64,000 nucleotides of DNA, from assembly GCA_009746045.1 (NCBI GenBank), contig RPFO01000178.1, forward strand, positions 335,369 through 399,368. Reading direction: 5' to 3'. This document shows positions 33,299 through 42,398 of this stretch, piece after piece; position 1 is the stretch's first letter; each line of letters starts with the position of its first letter. The notes under the pieces are model-generated. The model did not search any database and was not told where the DNA came from. It saw only the letters and a program-made list of their open reading frames with translations. The DNA comes from Mesostigma viride (lineage: Eukaryota; Streptophyta; Mesostigmatophyceae; Mesostigmatales; Mesostigmataceae). The position numbers were made by a program, and so were the translations under genes.

Positions 33299-34966
33299 AA
33301 CTGAGTTACAGCCGACACGTCGGCCCCTTCTCGGGGGACCAAATGCCGCGAAAACTATTGAGAATTAGGAAAAGTTTAGCTGAGAAGATCGAAAGTTTAT
33401 AATTTTCCTCACAGCATGGTACTAGGGTTTGCATACTTCTGACAAAGTTATAGAGGTGTTCTGGCCGGTCAAAGTACAAGGGGTCAGGGTACTTTTTCAC
33501 GTACAACGTGCATTCCGGAAAACGACGACCTGGCCATGGCGGCTTGCGCCCACGCATGGCATTTACGTTTTCGTTCGAATTTTCTGACCAAACTCAGGAA
33601 ATTGATTTTATACGTCCTAAAGATGATACAGGCCAATTTTTGGTTCGCGGGAATGCCATTTGATAGGTGTCGGCAGCGTTCTTGCTGGAAAAAACTGCGA
33701 TCAGGCCGGACGATAGAAACGTTGACAGCAATAACTTTCCGGCGTATTTTAAAGGATATATTGGTTTCTTTGTACTTTTTATGATACATAGTAGTCGTAA
33801 ACGTGCAAGGGTGGCCAGAAATCGCCGAATCCAGCGACCATGCTGCACAACTTTGGTGTGCCGAAATGCGCCATTTTGCGGCCACCGCCTGGGCCAAGGT
33901 AACGCCATCCATGCCTGGTGAAGCTGAGTTATCGTTTTCCTATCGATGTTTGGCGTTTATATATACGTTCTAGCTTGTGTAGCACATTCTTTTTGCATTA
34001 TTCATGCTCTTTCTTGACCCTGGCCTGGCCCCTTTCTAAAACACCCTTCTTAGATGCTTCCCTCAGTCAGTTGACCTGCCACAGGGTGATGGTGAAAAGT
34101 TTTAGAGGCTGTATGGGTTTGAATACCTCCATATATGTTTGTTATACATTTCCCACACACATATTGCATGAGTGTGAGGCAGTTGGCTGGTCTCTGTGGC
34201 ATCATCAAGCATGTAACCGGTGAGTAGAAGCTTCCCATTGTCAGCATGTGCCACCAGGTGTGCTGGCCATCACCTGGCAAGCTATAGCAGCTTAGGCCTA
34301 GTTTATCCTTGCTAGGGCAAGCTGAAATAGGCTTAAAATCACTAGTTTGTTGGTGGCTGCCTCCTAGAATGCATGCCTTGCGTAGGGTATCCGCACCACG
34401 TTACCTACGTGCATGGACAAGGTGGCACCTGCACATAGGTGCCATGTAAGGGCAGTGTGATGATGCAGTTATGTTTCCCCATCATTGTGGAAGGGAAATG
34501 TATTGTGTGGCATGGTTGGGGGCCATATTAGTAGGTATTAGTAGGTAGTATGCCCACTCCTACCCCCTTGGTTGCTTTTTACCAACGGTACCCCTATGGG
34601 CTGTACTGGGTGTAACTGCTGGTATACCCACCCAAATGATGACCCCAATGGCTCAAACTGTTCAGCAACTAATTGTTTATCATCCCTGAAGTGGTAGGTG
34701 CCTAGCTCTTACAACATAATTCAAAATGCACATTCTACCAAAAATGAAAACGCTCGTCTTGACCCCCCTGACTTTGAAGGCAGTTATACATGGCCTACCC
34801 TGCATATATGTAAGGTTGTGATATACCAACCCGAAGGGCAACTCATGGACATGCTTGGCCCCCAAGGACAGCCATTGGATATGGGTGGGTTGGATGGCAT
34901 CTGGTTTGCAAAATTGTGAAGTTACAGCCGATGCATCGGCAGTATTTCTGCCCATTTAGGGGTTAA
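33260..34966 (-). mobile_element. piggyBac-like non-autonomous transposon inserted in viral gene
   Basis: 1.7-kb element ending in TTAACCCCTAAATGG at both ends, with TTAA as the presumed target duplication, the hallmark of piggyBac-type transposition. Just inside each end is a near-palindrome within GTTACAGCCGA...TCGGC. A longer copy in the opposite orientation lies at 57064-59308. No transposase is recognised. An open frame of 142 codons (33912-33484 minus) is kept in the other copy but has no known domain. Confidence 0.85.
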
Positions 34967-35190
34967 CGGCTAGCGGCCTGTCCGTCTGGCCGGTAAACGT
35001 TATAATTGGCAGCAACTGGAATGTTGTTTCAGGATACGAGGAGGATGACGGGGTGTTTGAAATCGCATTGCGGATTCCTCGCATCACCACTGACACGTCA
35101 ACAAACATAGCGTTGTCTACCGCGTTTTGCAAGTCGCGCGCTGGAAAAATGGCCGTGTCGACTAACAAGACCCTCACTTGGACGTTATAA
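34967..35190 (+). pseudogene. Displaced C-terminal part of the giant structural gene
   Basis: If the element 33260-34966 is removed with one TTAA, the frame of the gene starting at 30176 runs on without a stop for about 75 codons to TAA at 35188. The stretch is beta-rich like the preceding part. Its intactness implies the insertion is recent. Confidence 0.75.
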
Positions 35191-35212
35191 AAATCTATGA
35201 TTATATGCAGAA

Positions 35213-35716
35213 ATGGCAAGGCGTCAGAAATCAGCACGGCGCCGTCCTTCAAGTAAAAGGGGAAAACCGAAGCGTAAGGTCGCACCCCAGTCGCAGGTGA
35301 CCGCTTCATCGACCAACACCATTGTCATCCACAGCGCGCCGGTCCGAAGAGCGGTGAACAAAGGGAAGGTCGCAGAGGCGCGAGGGTTCAAGGATGCCCT
35401 TCTCATGGCGTCAGTGATGGCGAACTCTAGACCGGTCGCGTACCCCCCATTGTCCGCGTATGCCCAACCGGCCCCTGTCGCGCCGGCTCCCGAACCGGTT
35501 GTCGTCGATGAAGCAGTGGCGGCACCCCCGGAGCCTGCGGGTGTACCTGTCGGGAAACGAGTCCAGGTGGGAGGCGCGAGGTGGAAATGCCCACAACCCG
35601 GGTGTAAGAGCACGTTCGCAAACGAAAAAAACCTCCTGCTGCATCTCAGGAGGGTCCACAACACGGTCGTGGGAATTCCAAAAGAAGGCGCTGAAAAAAA
35701 TCTCACAGAAGAGTAA
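35213..35716 (+). CDS. Basic C2H2 zinc-finger protein, 167 aa
   Basis: N-terminus is extremely Arg/Lys-rich (MARRQKSARRRPSSKRGKPK), the middle is Ala/Pro/Val-rich and probably disordered, and the C-terminus carries a single C2H2 finger: WKCPQPGCKSTF then LLLHLRRVH, with spacing CX4C-X12-HX4H. It could bind viral DNA as a packaging or core protein, or act as a late regulator. A TTATATG sequence lies just before the ATG. Frame intact. Confidence 0.75.
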   Translation: MARRQKSARRRPSSKRGKPKRKVAPQSQVTASSTNTIVIHSAPVRRAVNKGKVAEARGFKDALLMASVMANSRPVAYPPLSAYAQPAPVAPAPEPVVVDEAVAAPPEPAGVPVGKRVQVGGARWKCPQPGCKSTFANEKNLLLHLRRVHNTVVGIPKEGAEKNLTEE

Positions 35717-35718
35717 AC

Positions 35719-36059
35719 ATGAGCAGCCCGCTGTTCACTGACGCCGAGATGCTCGAGATCTCTCAATGGATGACCCTCCATCCAAATGTCCCGCGAGAGT
35801 TCATTGAGGGCCATGCTCTACTGTAGAAGAAGCCACTCACAGGGAAGACAAGCGCGCCATGAAAAGGGCATCGGCGAAAATTGAGGAAGGCGTCGTCAAG
35901 GTTTTTGGGACAAACGAAATTACTTCTGAGCTATTGTCAGAAGAAGTGGCCGATGAAGGAGTTCATCCAGGAAACGCTGACACTCACTCTTCGCACGGAG
36001 AACCGAACTCGCGGGACGCTAGTGGATCCGGTATGGGACATCCCGGCGGGACTCCTTGA
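35719..36059 (+). pseudogene. Small frame-broken gene upstream of penton gene
   Basis: A 35-codon frame (ATG 35719 to stop 35824) is followed by a second frame open from 35808 to 36059 with an ATG at 35859 and helical, charged sequence such as VEEATHREDKRAMKRASAK. A one-base slip near 35810-35823 would join them. The second frame overlaps the start of the penton-like gene. Alternatively these are two independent short frames. Confidence 0.35.
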
Positions 36060-36816
36060 CGATTATCACGACGTCGGGCTTACCCTCATGACCATCCCGT
36101 TTGAACAGACTCACATCAGCGAAGGAAACCGATACTTCACTGTCCGTTTGTCTGGCAGCGAGTCCCCTACGAAGGTGACCTTGCCGCTCGGCTCGTACAC
36201 GACTATCGAAAACCGAAAAAACATAGAGGAAGCTTTGAAGGCGGTAGATCCTGGGTTCTCGGTCACGTACAACAGGGCGACTAGTCTGTTTACCGTGACA
36301 AATGCCACCGAGTTCTCTGTCGCGGTGGATGAGCCCACGGGCCGGGTGTTGGGGCTCATGGAAGGATCATATCCTTTCACAGGTGTCCTCGCTAGCAACC
36401 GGCCAGCAACGAATGGGAGACTGAGAATGGTGTATGTATACAGCGACATCGTTCGAGGAAACGTGATATCATCGTCGACAGGCACGGGATATGGAGGCCT
36501 TTTGGCCGTCTGTCCCAACATGTCGCAGTTCTTAGAACCCATTGTTTGGCAGGCAGCGACCCCTTTGTGGCAGCATCTCAAGGACTCTCCCAGCAACATC
36601 ACGATCCGACTGCTCGACGAGGACGACGCTCCTATAACTGTCTACTCGGATTGGGCTCTTCAGCTCTCCTTCCGCATAAGCCCTCAGAAGGCGATGGGAA
36701 TAGAGGCGAGGAAGATCGGGAGCGTTTTGAAGTATATGGCCCTTGACAGGACCGTCCAGCCACAAACCAGATTTATTTCTCAGCCATCTAGTACTATCGA
36801 GGACGATGAAAGTTAA
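35953..36816 (+). CDS. Minor capsid (penton-like) protein
   Basis: 287 aa; likely the single-jelly-roll vertex protein of the capsid. The N-terminal half is beta-rich, and the C-terminus has NITIRLLDEDDAPI then WALQLSFRI, the pattern seen at the end of polinton/virophage minor capsid proteins, where a strand with a D-x-G/A-type turn precedes the final strand. It lies two genes before the major capsid gene, a common PLV arrangement. The ATG at 35953 is the first in frame; the frame is open upstream to about 35881 without an ATG. Its end overlaps the next gene by 11 nt. Confidence 0.7.
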   Translation: MKEFIQETLTLTLRTENRTRGTLVDPVWDIPAGLLDDYHDVGLTLMTIPFEQTHISEGNRYFTVRLSGSESPTKVTLPLGSYTTIENRKNIEEALKAVDPGFSVTYNRATSLFTVTNATEFSVAVDEPTGRVLGLMEGSYPFTGVLASNRPATNGRLRMVYVYSDIVRGNVISSSTGTGYGGLLAVCPNMSQFLEPIVWQAATPLWQHLKDSPSNITIRLLDEDDAPITVYSDWALQLSFRISPQKAMGIEARKIGSVLKYMALDRTVQPQTRFISQPSSTIEDDES

Positions 36817-37162
36817 TTTTGGAGCAATCGGAAACGTGGCTAGACGCGTGGGAGAGTTTGCCGGCAACGCTATCAAGAGGGTCGGCGACGGGGCGGCCAT
36901 CGTGTCAGCTGTCAAGAAAGCCGGGCACGTCGCTGGCGAAGTCATCTCAAAAATTGGCGACGGGGCGCGGGCTGCCAAACAGGCGGCGGGCATTGTCGAT
37001 TCCGCGCTCGGACACATCCCATCCAACATGATCGCGAAGAGTACGCTGCTCGGGAAAGCGTACTCGGTCGCAAACACTGGTCTGAGCGCCTTGTCCAACC
37101 TCGAAAGACGGGTTGATGGAGCGAAGGTAAAAAATCCCATACTCGGCCAGCTTCTTCAGTAA
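36806..37162 (+). CDS. Small amphipathic Ala/Gly-rich virion protein
   Basis: 118 aa starting MKVNFGAIGNVARR. It consists of repeated short amphipathic helices with alternating Ala/Gly/Val and Lys/Arg (for example AGNAIKRVGDGAA and VISKIGDGARAAK). No membrane-spanning segment is obvious, but the pattern suits a membrane-active or internal minor capsid component. It sits between penton and major capsid genes and overlaps the former by 11 nt, so it is probably translated with them. Function is inferred from position only. Confidence 0.55.
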   Translation: MKVNFGAIGNVARRVGEFAGNAIKRVGDGAAIVSAVKKAGHVAGEVISKIGDGARAAKQAAGIVDSALGHIPSNMIAKSTLLGKAYSVANTGLSALSNLERRVDGAKVKNPILGQLLQ

Positions 37163-37177
37163 AAATATCTCATTCGA

Positions 37178-38482
37178 ATGTATACACAATCTATGGCTTC
37201 GGACAATTCCTGGTACTCGCGCGCTATCCCCAAGTCCATGCAATACCTCGTGAAGGCGCTGGGTCAGCACACGACTCAACGAGTCCATCTCAGCACCCTC
37301 TCAGCAAGCGACGGCATCAAACAAGGGTCTGTGGTCGCGGTCCGCCTCCCCACGTCCGGGTTCGTGGACTTGCACTCCTTCGCAATGTTTTTCACGGGGA
37401 CCCCCACGACCACGGCGGGGTTCGCAAAGTTCCCCGCGTACACGTCCTCCATCATCAGGCGCCTCGAGGTACTGGCAGGAGGTCAGACCGTCGACAGCAT
37501 CAACGACTACTCCCAGCTGTTCCATACGCTGCTCTCGGTGCACGGCGGTGTCGAGTACAATCTCGCGCAGGCTCCCGCTGGTTGGTCGAAGAATAACAAC
37601 ATCGTCATTGCTGATGCGGCTGGCGCTCTCACAAACAACGTGAAGGCAAACACCGCAGTGGACGGCGTCATTGACCACTTTTTGGGATTCCTGAGTGGCG
37701 AGCCTCGGATCGTGGATCTGAGTCTCTTCCCCCCCATCGAGATCCGAATCACACTCATGGACGGAGGGGTGATGCTTCCTAGCGTGGCGCAAGCAGCTGC
37801 TGGTGGCATCGTGGCCGTTGACGCAGGAACGGGGGTTGGTTTCGAACTGAGCAACATCCACTTTAGCATCGACACGTACAGGTTCCAAGAAGATATCGTG
37901 GGCCAGATTTTCTCGTCCAGGCTTGCCGAGGGTGGAACTCTCTCCTTCAAGTGGCGGACGTGGCAGTCCACCAAACAGTCGCTCGGGACTCGCACTCCCT
38001 ATGCCATCAAGGCGTCGCTGTCTTCCGCGTCCGCCAGCAAACTCCTGGCGATTCAGGTTGCTGCCGGCGCGGACGTGACCAACGCATCTGGCAATACGAT
38101 GTTCAATCACATCGCGGATGGTATGACTTCCTACCAATACGACATCAACGGATCCAACCTAGCGCCTGGATACCGTACGAACGCAACCGAGGCGTGGATC
38201 AATCTGTTGTCCGCGTTCGGTGACCAGGGGAATGTCTTGTCCTGTGTCCGGGAGGGCATGACTCCTACCACGTGGCTAAACAACAACTTCACGATGGCGT
38301 GTCACCTTAATATGCCGTGTGCCGGTCCAGAGTACATGAGCGGCCTTGACCTTCGTGGCACGGCATCGGTGGTCACGCTGCGAGTCGAGAAGGGAGCAAC
38401 GGACTGCATTTCCTACATCTTCACGGAATGCGAATCAAAGATGGACATCGCTGCAGGCAGGCAGGCAGCCGTGTACCTCTAA
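37178..38482 (+). CDS. Major capsid protein, double jelly-roll type
   Basis: 434 aa, the expected hexon-forming shell protein. Sequence is beta-rich with alternating Thr/Ser/Val strands. Features matching PLV-type capsid proteins are an N-terminal VHLSTLSASDGIKQGSVVAVRLP strand region (only part cited), IIRRLEVLAGGQTVDSI, the mid-protein segment FPPIEIRITLMDGG and the C-terminal SYIFTECESKMDIAAG. Length and place after penton and amphipathic genes fit. A second ATG at 37193 is possible. The frame is intact, in contrast to the fibre gene downstream. Only 15 bp separates it from the preceding gene. Confidence 0.8.
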   Translation: MYTQSMASDNSWYSRAIPKSMQYLVKALGQHTTQRVHLSTLSASDGIKQGSVVAVRLPTSGFVDLHSFAMFFTGTPTTTAGFAKFPAYTSSIIRRLEVLAGGQTVDSINDYSQLFHTLLSVHGGVEYNLAQAPAGWSKNNNIVIADAAGALTNNVKANTAVDGVIDHFLGFLSGEPRIVDLSLFPPIEIRITLMDGGVMLPSVAQAAAGGIVAVDAGTGVGFELSNIHFSIDTYRFQEDIVGQIFSSRLAEGGTLSFKWRTWQSTKQSLGTRTPYAIKASLSSASASKLLAIQVAAGADVTNASGNTMFNHIADGMTSYQYDINGSNLAPGYRTNATEAWINLLSAFGDQGNVLSCVREGMTPTTWLNNNFTMACHLNMPCAGPEYMSGLDLRGTASVVTLRVEKGATDCISYIFTECESKMDIAAGRQAAVYL

Positions 38483-38510
38483 AAAATATATACGTGTGTA
38501 ATGACAAACG

Positions 38511-38681
38511 ATGGACTACTTTCGAGACCCTAGCATCACAGCTAATCCGTTTAACAGGTTGAAGTTGATTTTTGACATTCCTGAAATGGCAGATTCTGGT
38601 CTGTCCATGACAATGCCAGCTAGACGAGCATTGCCCCTTCTCCCCACCTTCAAGTATCCGCTACCAAACCAAAAAAAATAA
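38511..38681 (+). CDS. Hypothetical 56-aa protein after major capsid gene
   Basis: Short complete frame beginning MDYFRDPSITANPFNRLK, 28 bp after the capsid gene stop and ending in a Lys-rich tail. Composition and tight packing between two structural genes suggest it is real. No domain recognised. Confidence 0.45.
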   Translation: MDYFRDPSITANPFNRLKLIFDIPEMADSGLSMTMPARRALPLLPTFKYPLPNQKK

Positions 38682-38700
38682 CGACGATTAGTCTATACAA

Positions 38701-40610
38701 ATGTTGCTGGATAGTGGTATATGCCCCGCTCTTTTATATAAACGACGCGTTCCTAGTACCTCGGTCACGGTTGGGTTATCAACAGTGGACCTTACACCAT
38801 CGAATGTCCCCGTTTTCGTGATGGCGACATTTAATGAAGACGTCACTGGTTTTGATCTATCAGACATTGACGTGACAAACGGAACGGCAGTCGACCTCTT
38901 TTTAGGTGCACCGGCGACGTATTTTTTTGATATAACAAATATCACAGGTTCGATCCCAACCACGGTTTCCGTGAAAGAAAATAAGGTAACAGGGGTTTCT
39001 GGGGCATATAACGACGAATCCAACCTGTTATCATTTACCTACACCCCTCCTTCCACCACCGTCACACTTGCTACAACGGCAGGCGCTAATCCTACTGCGA
39101 GCCCTATCGCAGTGGCTGCCACTTTCAGTAAGTCCATAGCTGGTTTTTCCATAGACGACATAGTAGTTACCAATGGGACCGCTTCCTCGTTGACAGGCAG
39201 TGGTTCATCTTATACATTCTCGGTCACTCCCGTCACGGCACACCCCCACCACTGTTAGCGTGGGAGTGGATGTGGTGGACGGTGGAAACGACGCATCCAA
39301 TACTCTAACATTCACACTGAGCCCTCCACCTATCACGGTCGCTCTATCTACAGCTGCAGGGACGTATCCAACCACAAGCCCCGTCACAATGGATGTCACA
39401 TTTGACAAGCCCGTGACGGGTTTGGTAGGGGACATCTACGTGAACAACGGAACAGCGTCGTCGGTAACCGGTACCGGGGCATCATACCAGTTCGCAGTGA
39501 CACCGACCACTCCATACTCCCAGACGACCGTGAGGGTGGTCGATGGCACGACGGTAGGCGAATTCGGGGTCACAAACGCCGAGTCCAACACGGTCGCGTT
39601 CACCTACTCCCCGCCGCCTACCGTCACCCTCGCGACTTCGGCCGGGGCAACACCGTCCGCGAGCCCAGTCGGCGTGACGGCTACCTTCAGCCGGTCAGTC
39701 ACTGGTTTTGCGCTCGGGGACATCGTCGTTACCAACGGGACGGCGTCCAACTTGGTGCAGGTAAACGCGGCGTTTTACACGTTCGACGTGTCAGGAACCT
39801 CGAACACTGACGACCGTCAGCGTGGGTGCCAACGCGGCGACAGACTCCGTGTCGGGCCATGGGAACTCGGCGTCTAACTCGCTTACTTTTACGTATACGC
39901 CAGTTTACAACCCCGCAACAGACCCCAATCTGTTCGCGTGGTACGATCCGTCCGACAGCGCCACGGTGTTCAGCGACACGTCGGGCACAACCCAGCAAAA
40001 CACGACAGGTGGGAACGTGATGCGCGTGAACGACAAGGGGCCGAACGGGTACCACGTGACGCAGGCAACTTCCGCCAAGTGCCCGACACTGGATACGGCG
40101 GAGCTGAACTCGAAACGGTCCCTCCGTTTTATTAACTCGCGGTCTGGCTTGTTGGAGTCCGTGAACAATTTCTGGAACGCGGTCGGGGTAAGTGCGAGTG
40201 TTTTTATAGTCGCCAAACAGCTAACGACTGCAACGTATCCAAATAGGGAGTTTTACGGGTATTAGAGGTTATATGCTTGGATCGTCGAACGGCAATTGTT
40301 ATCTCATGTCTTATCAGTCAGAGACAGATCGTTCTCCTCTTCTCCCGGTGTATACGAAACCGTGAGCACCAGGGCTCAGTTCTTTGACAACAAGGCACAC
40401 GTCTGGCGCTTTCATGCAACAGCAGTACAAACGCCTTTCTCACCCGCTTCGACGGACGACCCGGCTATGACAGAGTGGGATCGGACCCTACAACTGGTTC
40501 AGGGAATCTCTATTGGAGGAGACACGTCCAACGCGAGTCGTGCTTTTGATGGGTGGATTGGCGAGATCCTTATCTACAACACCGCCAAAACGTCAGCGGA
40601 GCTTGAGTGA
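38701..40610 (+). pseudogene. Fibre/adhesin with bacterial Ig-like repeats and a LamG/lectin-like domain, frame-broken
   Basis: Three to four ~85-residue Ig-like repeats of the type found in bacterial adhesins, each with a core such as ATFSKSIAGFSIDDIVVTNG or a variant, lie between 38750 and 39890. They are followed by a concanavalin/LamG-like domain: FAWYDPSDSATVF, VNDKGPNGYHV, then the C-terminal FDGWIGEILIYN. Likely the host-attachment fibre. The frame changes near 39240, near 39805, near 40262 (stop) and back near 40350, so at least four indels are required. None is in a long homopolymer, although the first lies next to five Cs. A TATATAA motif at 38735 lies downstream of the first ATG, so the native start is uncertain. 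Repeats of this kind are prone to recombination. Confidence 0.65.
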
Positions 40611-40701
40611 TACGCGGCTACCTCGCAGCCAAGTGGGGGGCACCGTTAACTCCTCCAGCGTAGGCCTCTATAACTAAATATCTATCCATATCATGTAAGC
40701 A

Positions 40702-41213
40702 ATGGACTATCCAAATTATTACCAGATAGTACTTGACAGCGAGGCTTCATCGAGTGACAGTGACGTTGACAATGCGGCATTTCGTTTTAAAATTAAACCA
40801 GATCCAAGTGCTCCCATCATTGACGGGGATTGGAGAGGCGGGCTTCACTTTGCGTCCATTGCAGGAATCGAAAGCACCCCCCTCACGTGCTCATTGGCTT
40901 GGTATCCCCCAGTTTCTTGGGTGGTGAGCACAATTTGGACCAGGGGGTTGTGTTGGGATCAGAAATATGCAAAAAAGCAACAGCAACAACGACCACTTTC
41001 GACTATTCTTTGATCAATGATCACGCATATTTCAATTTGAGGAATCCACATCTCTTTAGGAACGGGGGCATTCTGGAGATAAGGTTGGCCCACATAGATA
41101 GGGACGTAGGAGACACGGAATATCAAAACGTTGCTGCATACGATTCTTTCGTCTGCGTGTTACAATTTGAGAGGGTGCGAGGTTTTAATAAATGCAAATG
41201 TCATGGCAAGTAA
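40702..41213 (+). CDS. Hypothetical viral protein (~168 aa) with one frame slip
   Basis: N-terminal frame from ATG 40702 (MDYPNYYQIVLDSEASSSD) reads well to about 40908. A second frame (continuing GGEHNLDQGVVLGSE) reads well from there to the stop at 41211. A single-base slip at the CCCCC tract near 40905-40910 joins them. Beta-rich sequence with segments such as WRGGLHFASIAG and GGILEIRLAHID suggests a small jelly-roll or tail-associated structural protein. Family not recognised. It overlaps the next short gene by 11 nt. Confidence 0.5.
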
Positions 41214-41406
41214 TTTCTGCGCATCATATATGGGTGGTTGCTTCGGAAAATTCACTCTCGTGGACACTCTAGAATCTTCGTTCAGGCGCTTGACAAGTGA
41301 CCCAGTTGATTACTCGCACGCTTACGAGTCTTTTTACCTAAATTCACGTCCCAGAACTCGCCACGTGGTAGAGGCCACCTTAGACTTGCATCGCTCCGAA
41401 ATTTAG
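41203..41406 (+). CDS. Hypothetical 67-aa protein
   Basis: Starts MASNFCASYMGGCFGKF and ends in a charged stretch. Its ATG overlaps the end of the preceding gene by 11 nt, as between the penton and amphipathic genes, which argues that it is translated. No domain recognised. Confidence 0.4.
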   Translation: MASNFCASYMGGCFGKFTLVDTLESSFRRLTSDPVDYSHAYESFYLNSRPRTRHVVEATLDLHRSEI

Positions 41407-41596
41407 CCAAGTTCGACACTTGTACAAGTCCAGCCACCTTCGCGTCCTGTCCAGGCCGTGCCAGCAGACGTAACGGACCTTGGCACATTGTGCACAAATA
41501 GGCAAAATCACGTGCAAGTCACGCATCTCACGTTGCAAGCTCTCTGCCGGTAGCCATGGCTTCCCGAAACGCAGGGCCTTGCGAGAAGCGTTGGCA

Positions 41597-42127
41597 ATGC
41601 TTGGAAAAATCCTCGATGGTCTCGAGGACGGCCAGACAAAGATATCTGACCAGCTCGCACACCTGACGCACAAGGTCTCCCTTCTTTCCGGAAACGAAGG
41701 TGCTGTTGGAGGCACCGGACCTACCTGCGAGGTCTTCAAGATTCACGACGCCGGATATGACGATGTCGACCGCAAGACGCCAAAAATTTGCGTCGAGTGG
41801 GTCTACGAGAAGAATGCGGCAAAGCCGAGGAAGGTCGAGGACCGCTGCGAGTGGATTCGCCTCGACCAAGCCGACGGGTGCGTTAAGATGGTTGACGATT
41901 TCCTCAATGGCTTCTCCAAGTCCAAGCGCCAGCCAGGCATTTCCCCCATTGCGCTCTACAGGGCATGGGAGGAGGTAAAGAAGGGTTTCGAGGACGCAAA
42001 GACCGCCACTTCCAATGGCAGGAAGAGGAGCCGCGAGGGAGCGTCAAGCTCCCACGGCCATGGCGACAAGAAGAACTCCGCCTCGTACGTGAAGAGCCTG
42101 ACTGGACACTCCAAGGACAAGGAGTAG
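41597..42127 (+). CDS. Hypothetical 176-aa protein with N-terminal coiled coil and basic tail
   Basis: Begins MLGKILDGLEDGQTKISDQL, a helical segment, followed by a compact central region (KICVEWVYEKNAAKPRK, then EWIRLDQADGCVKMVDDFL) and a Lys/Ser-rich C-terminus ending SLTGHSKDKE. Last gene before the right TIR. The frame is open upstream to about 41480 without an ATG. An ATG in another frame at 41556 followed by a slip is an alternative start. No family recognised. Confidence 0.55.
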   Translation: MLGKILDGLEDGQTKISDQLAHLTHKVSLLSGNEGAVGGTGPTCEVFKIHDAGYDDVDRKTPKICVEWVYEKNAAKPRKVEDRCEWIRLDQADGCVKMVDDFLNGFSKSKRQPGISPIALYRAWEEVKKGFEDAKTATSNGRKRSREGASSSHGHGDKKNSASYVKSLTGHSKDKE

Positions 42128-42398
42128 ATTGTCGTCTTGTTGACGACGGCAACGAGCTTGCCATTTTCGCTCTTGTCGAGCTGATAACGAATGTAAACGT
42201 GTTATATTTTTTAATGAATTCGTTTATGCAGTATAAAACGCGTCAATATATGCTGAAAACAATTTTCATTTCGTCTCGAATTGCAGTTCTAACTGCGGGT
42301 TAAAAATCCAGAGTAAACCTCTTATGCATCGACACAGGTCGTGTGGGATTCTTGCATAGGTCGTCTGAGTTTCCAGATTAATAAACCCTAACACTCTG

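Noticed and set aside
33484-33912. 142-codon frame inside the piggyBac-like element as a transposase
   Set aside because: Kept open in the second copy, but there is no DDE or Cys-rich domain and it is far shorter than piggyBac transposases; left as unexplained.
35224-35814. 196-codon minus-strand frame
   Set aside because: Antisense shadow of the zinc-finger gene 35213-35716, whose C2H2 motif is clear.
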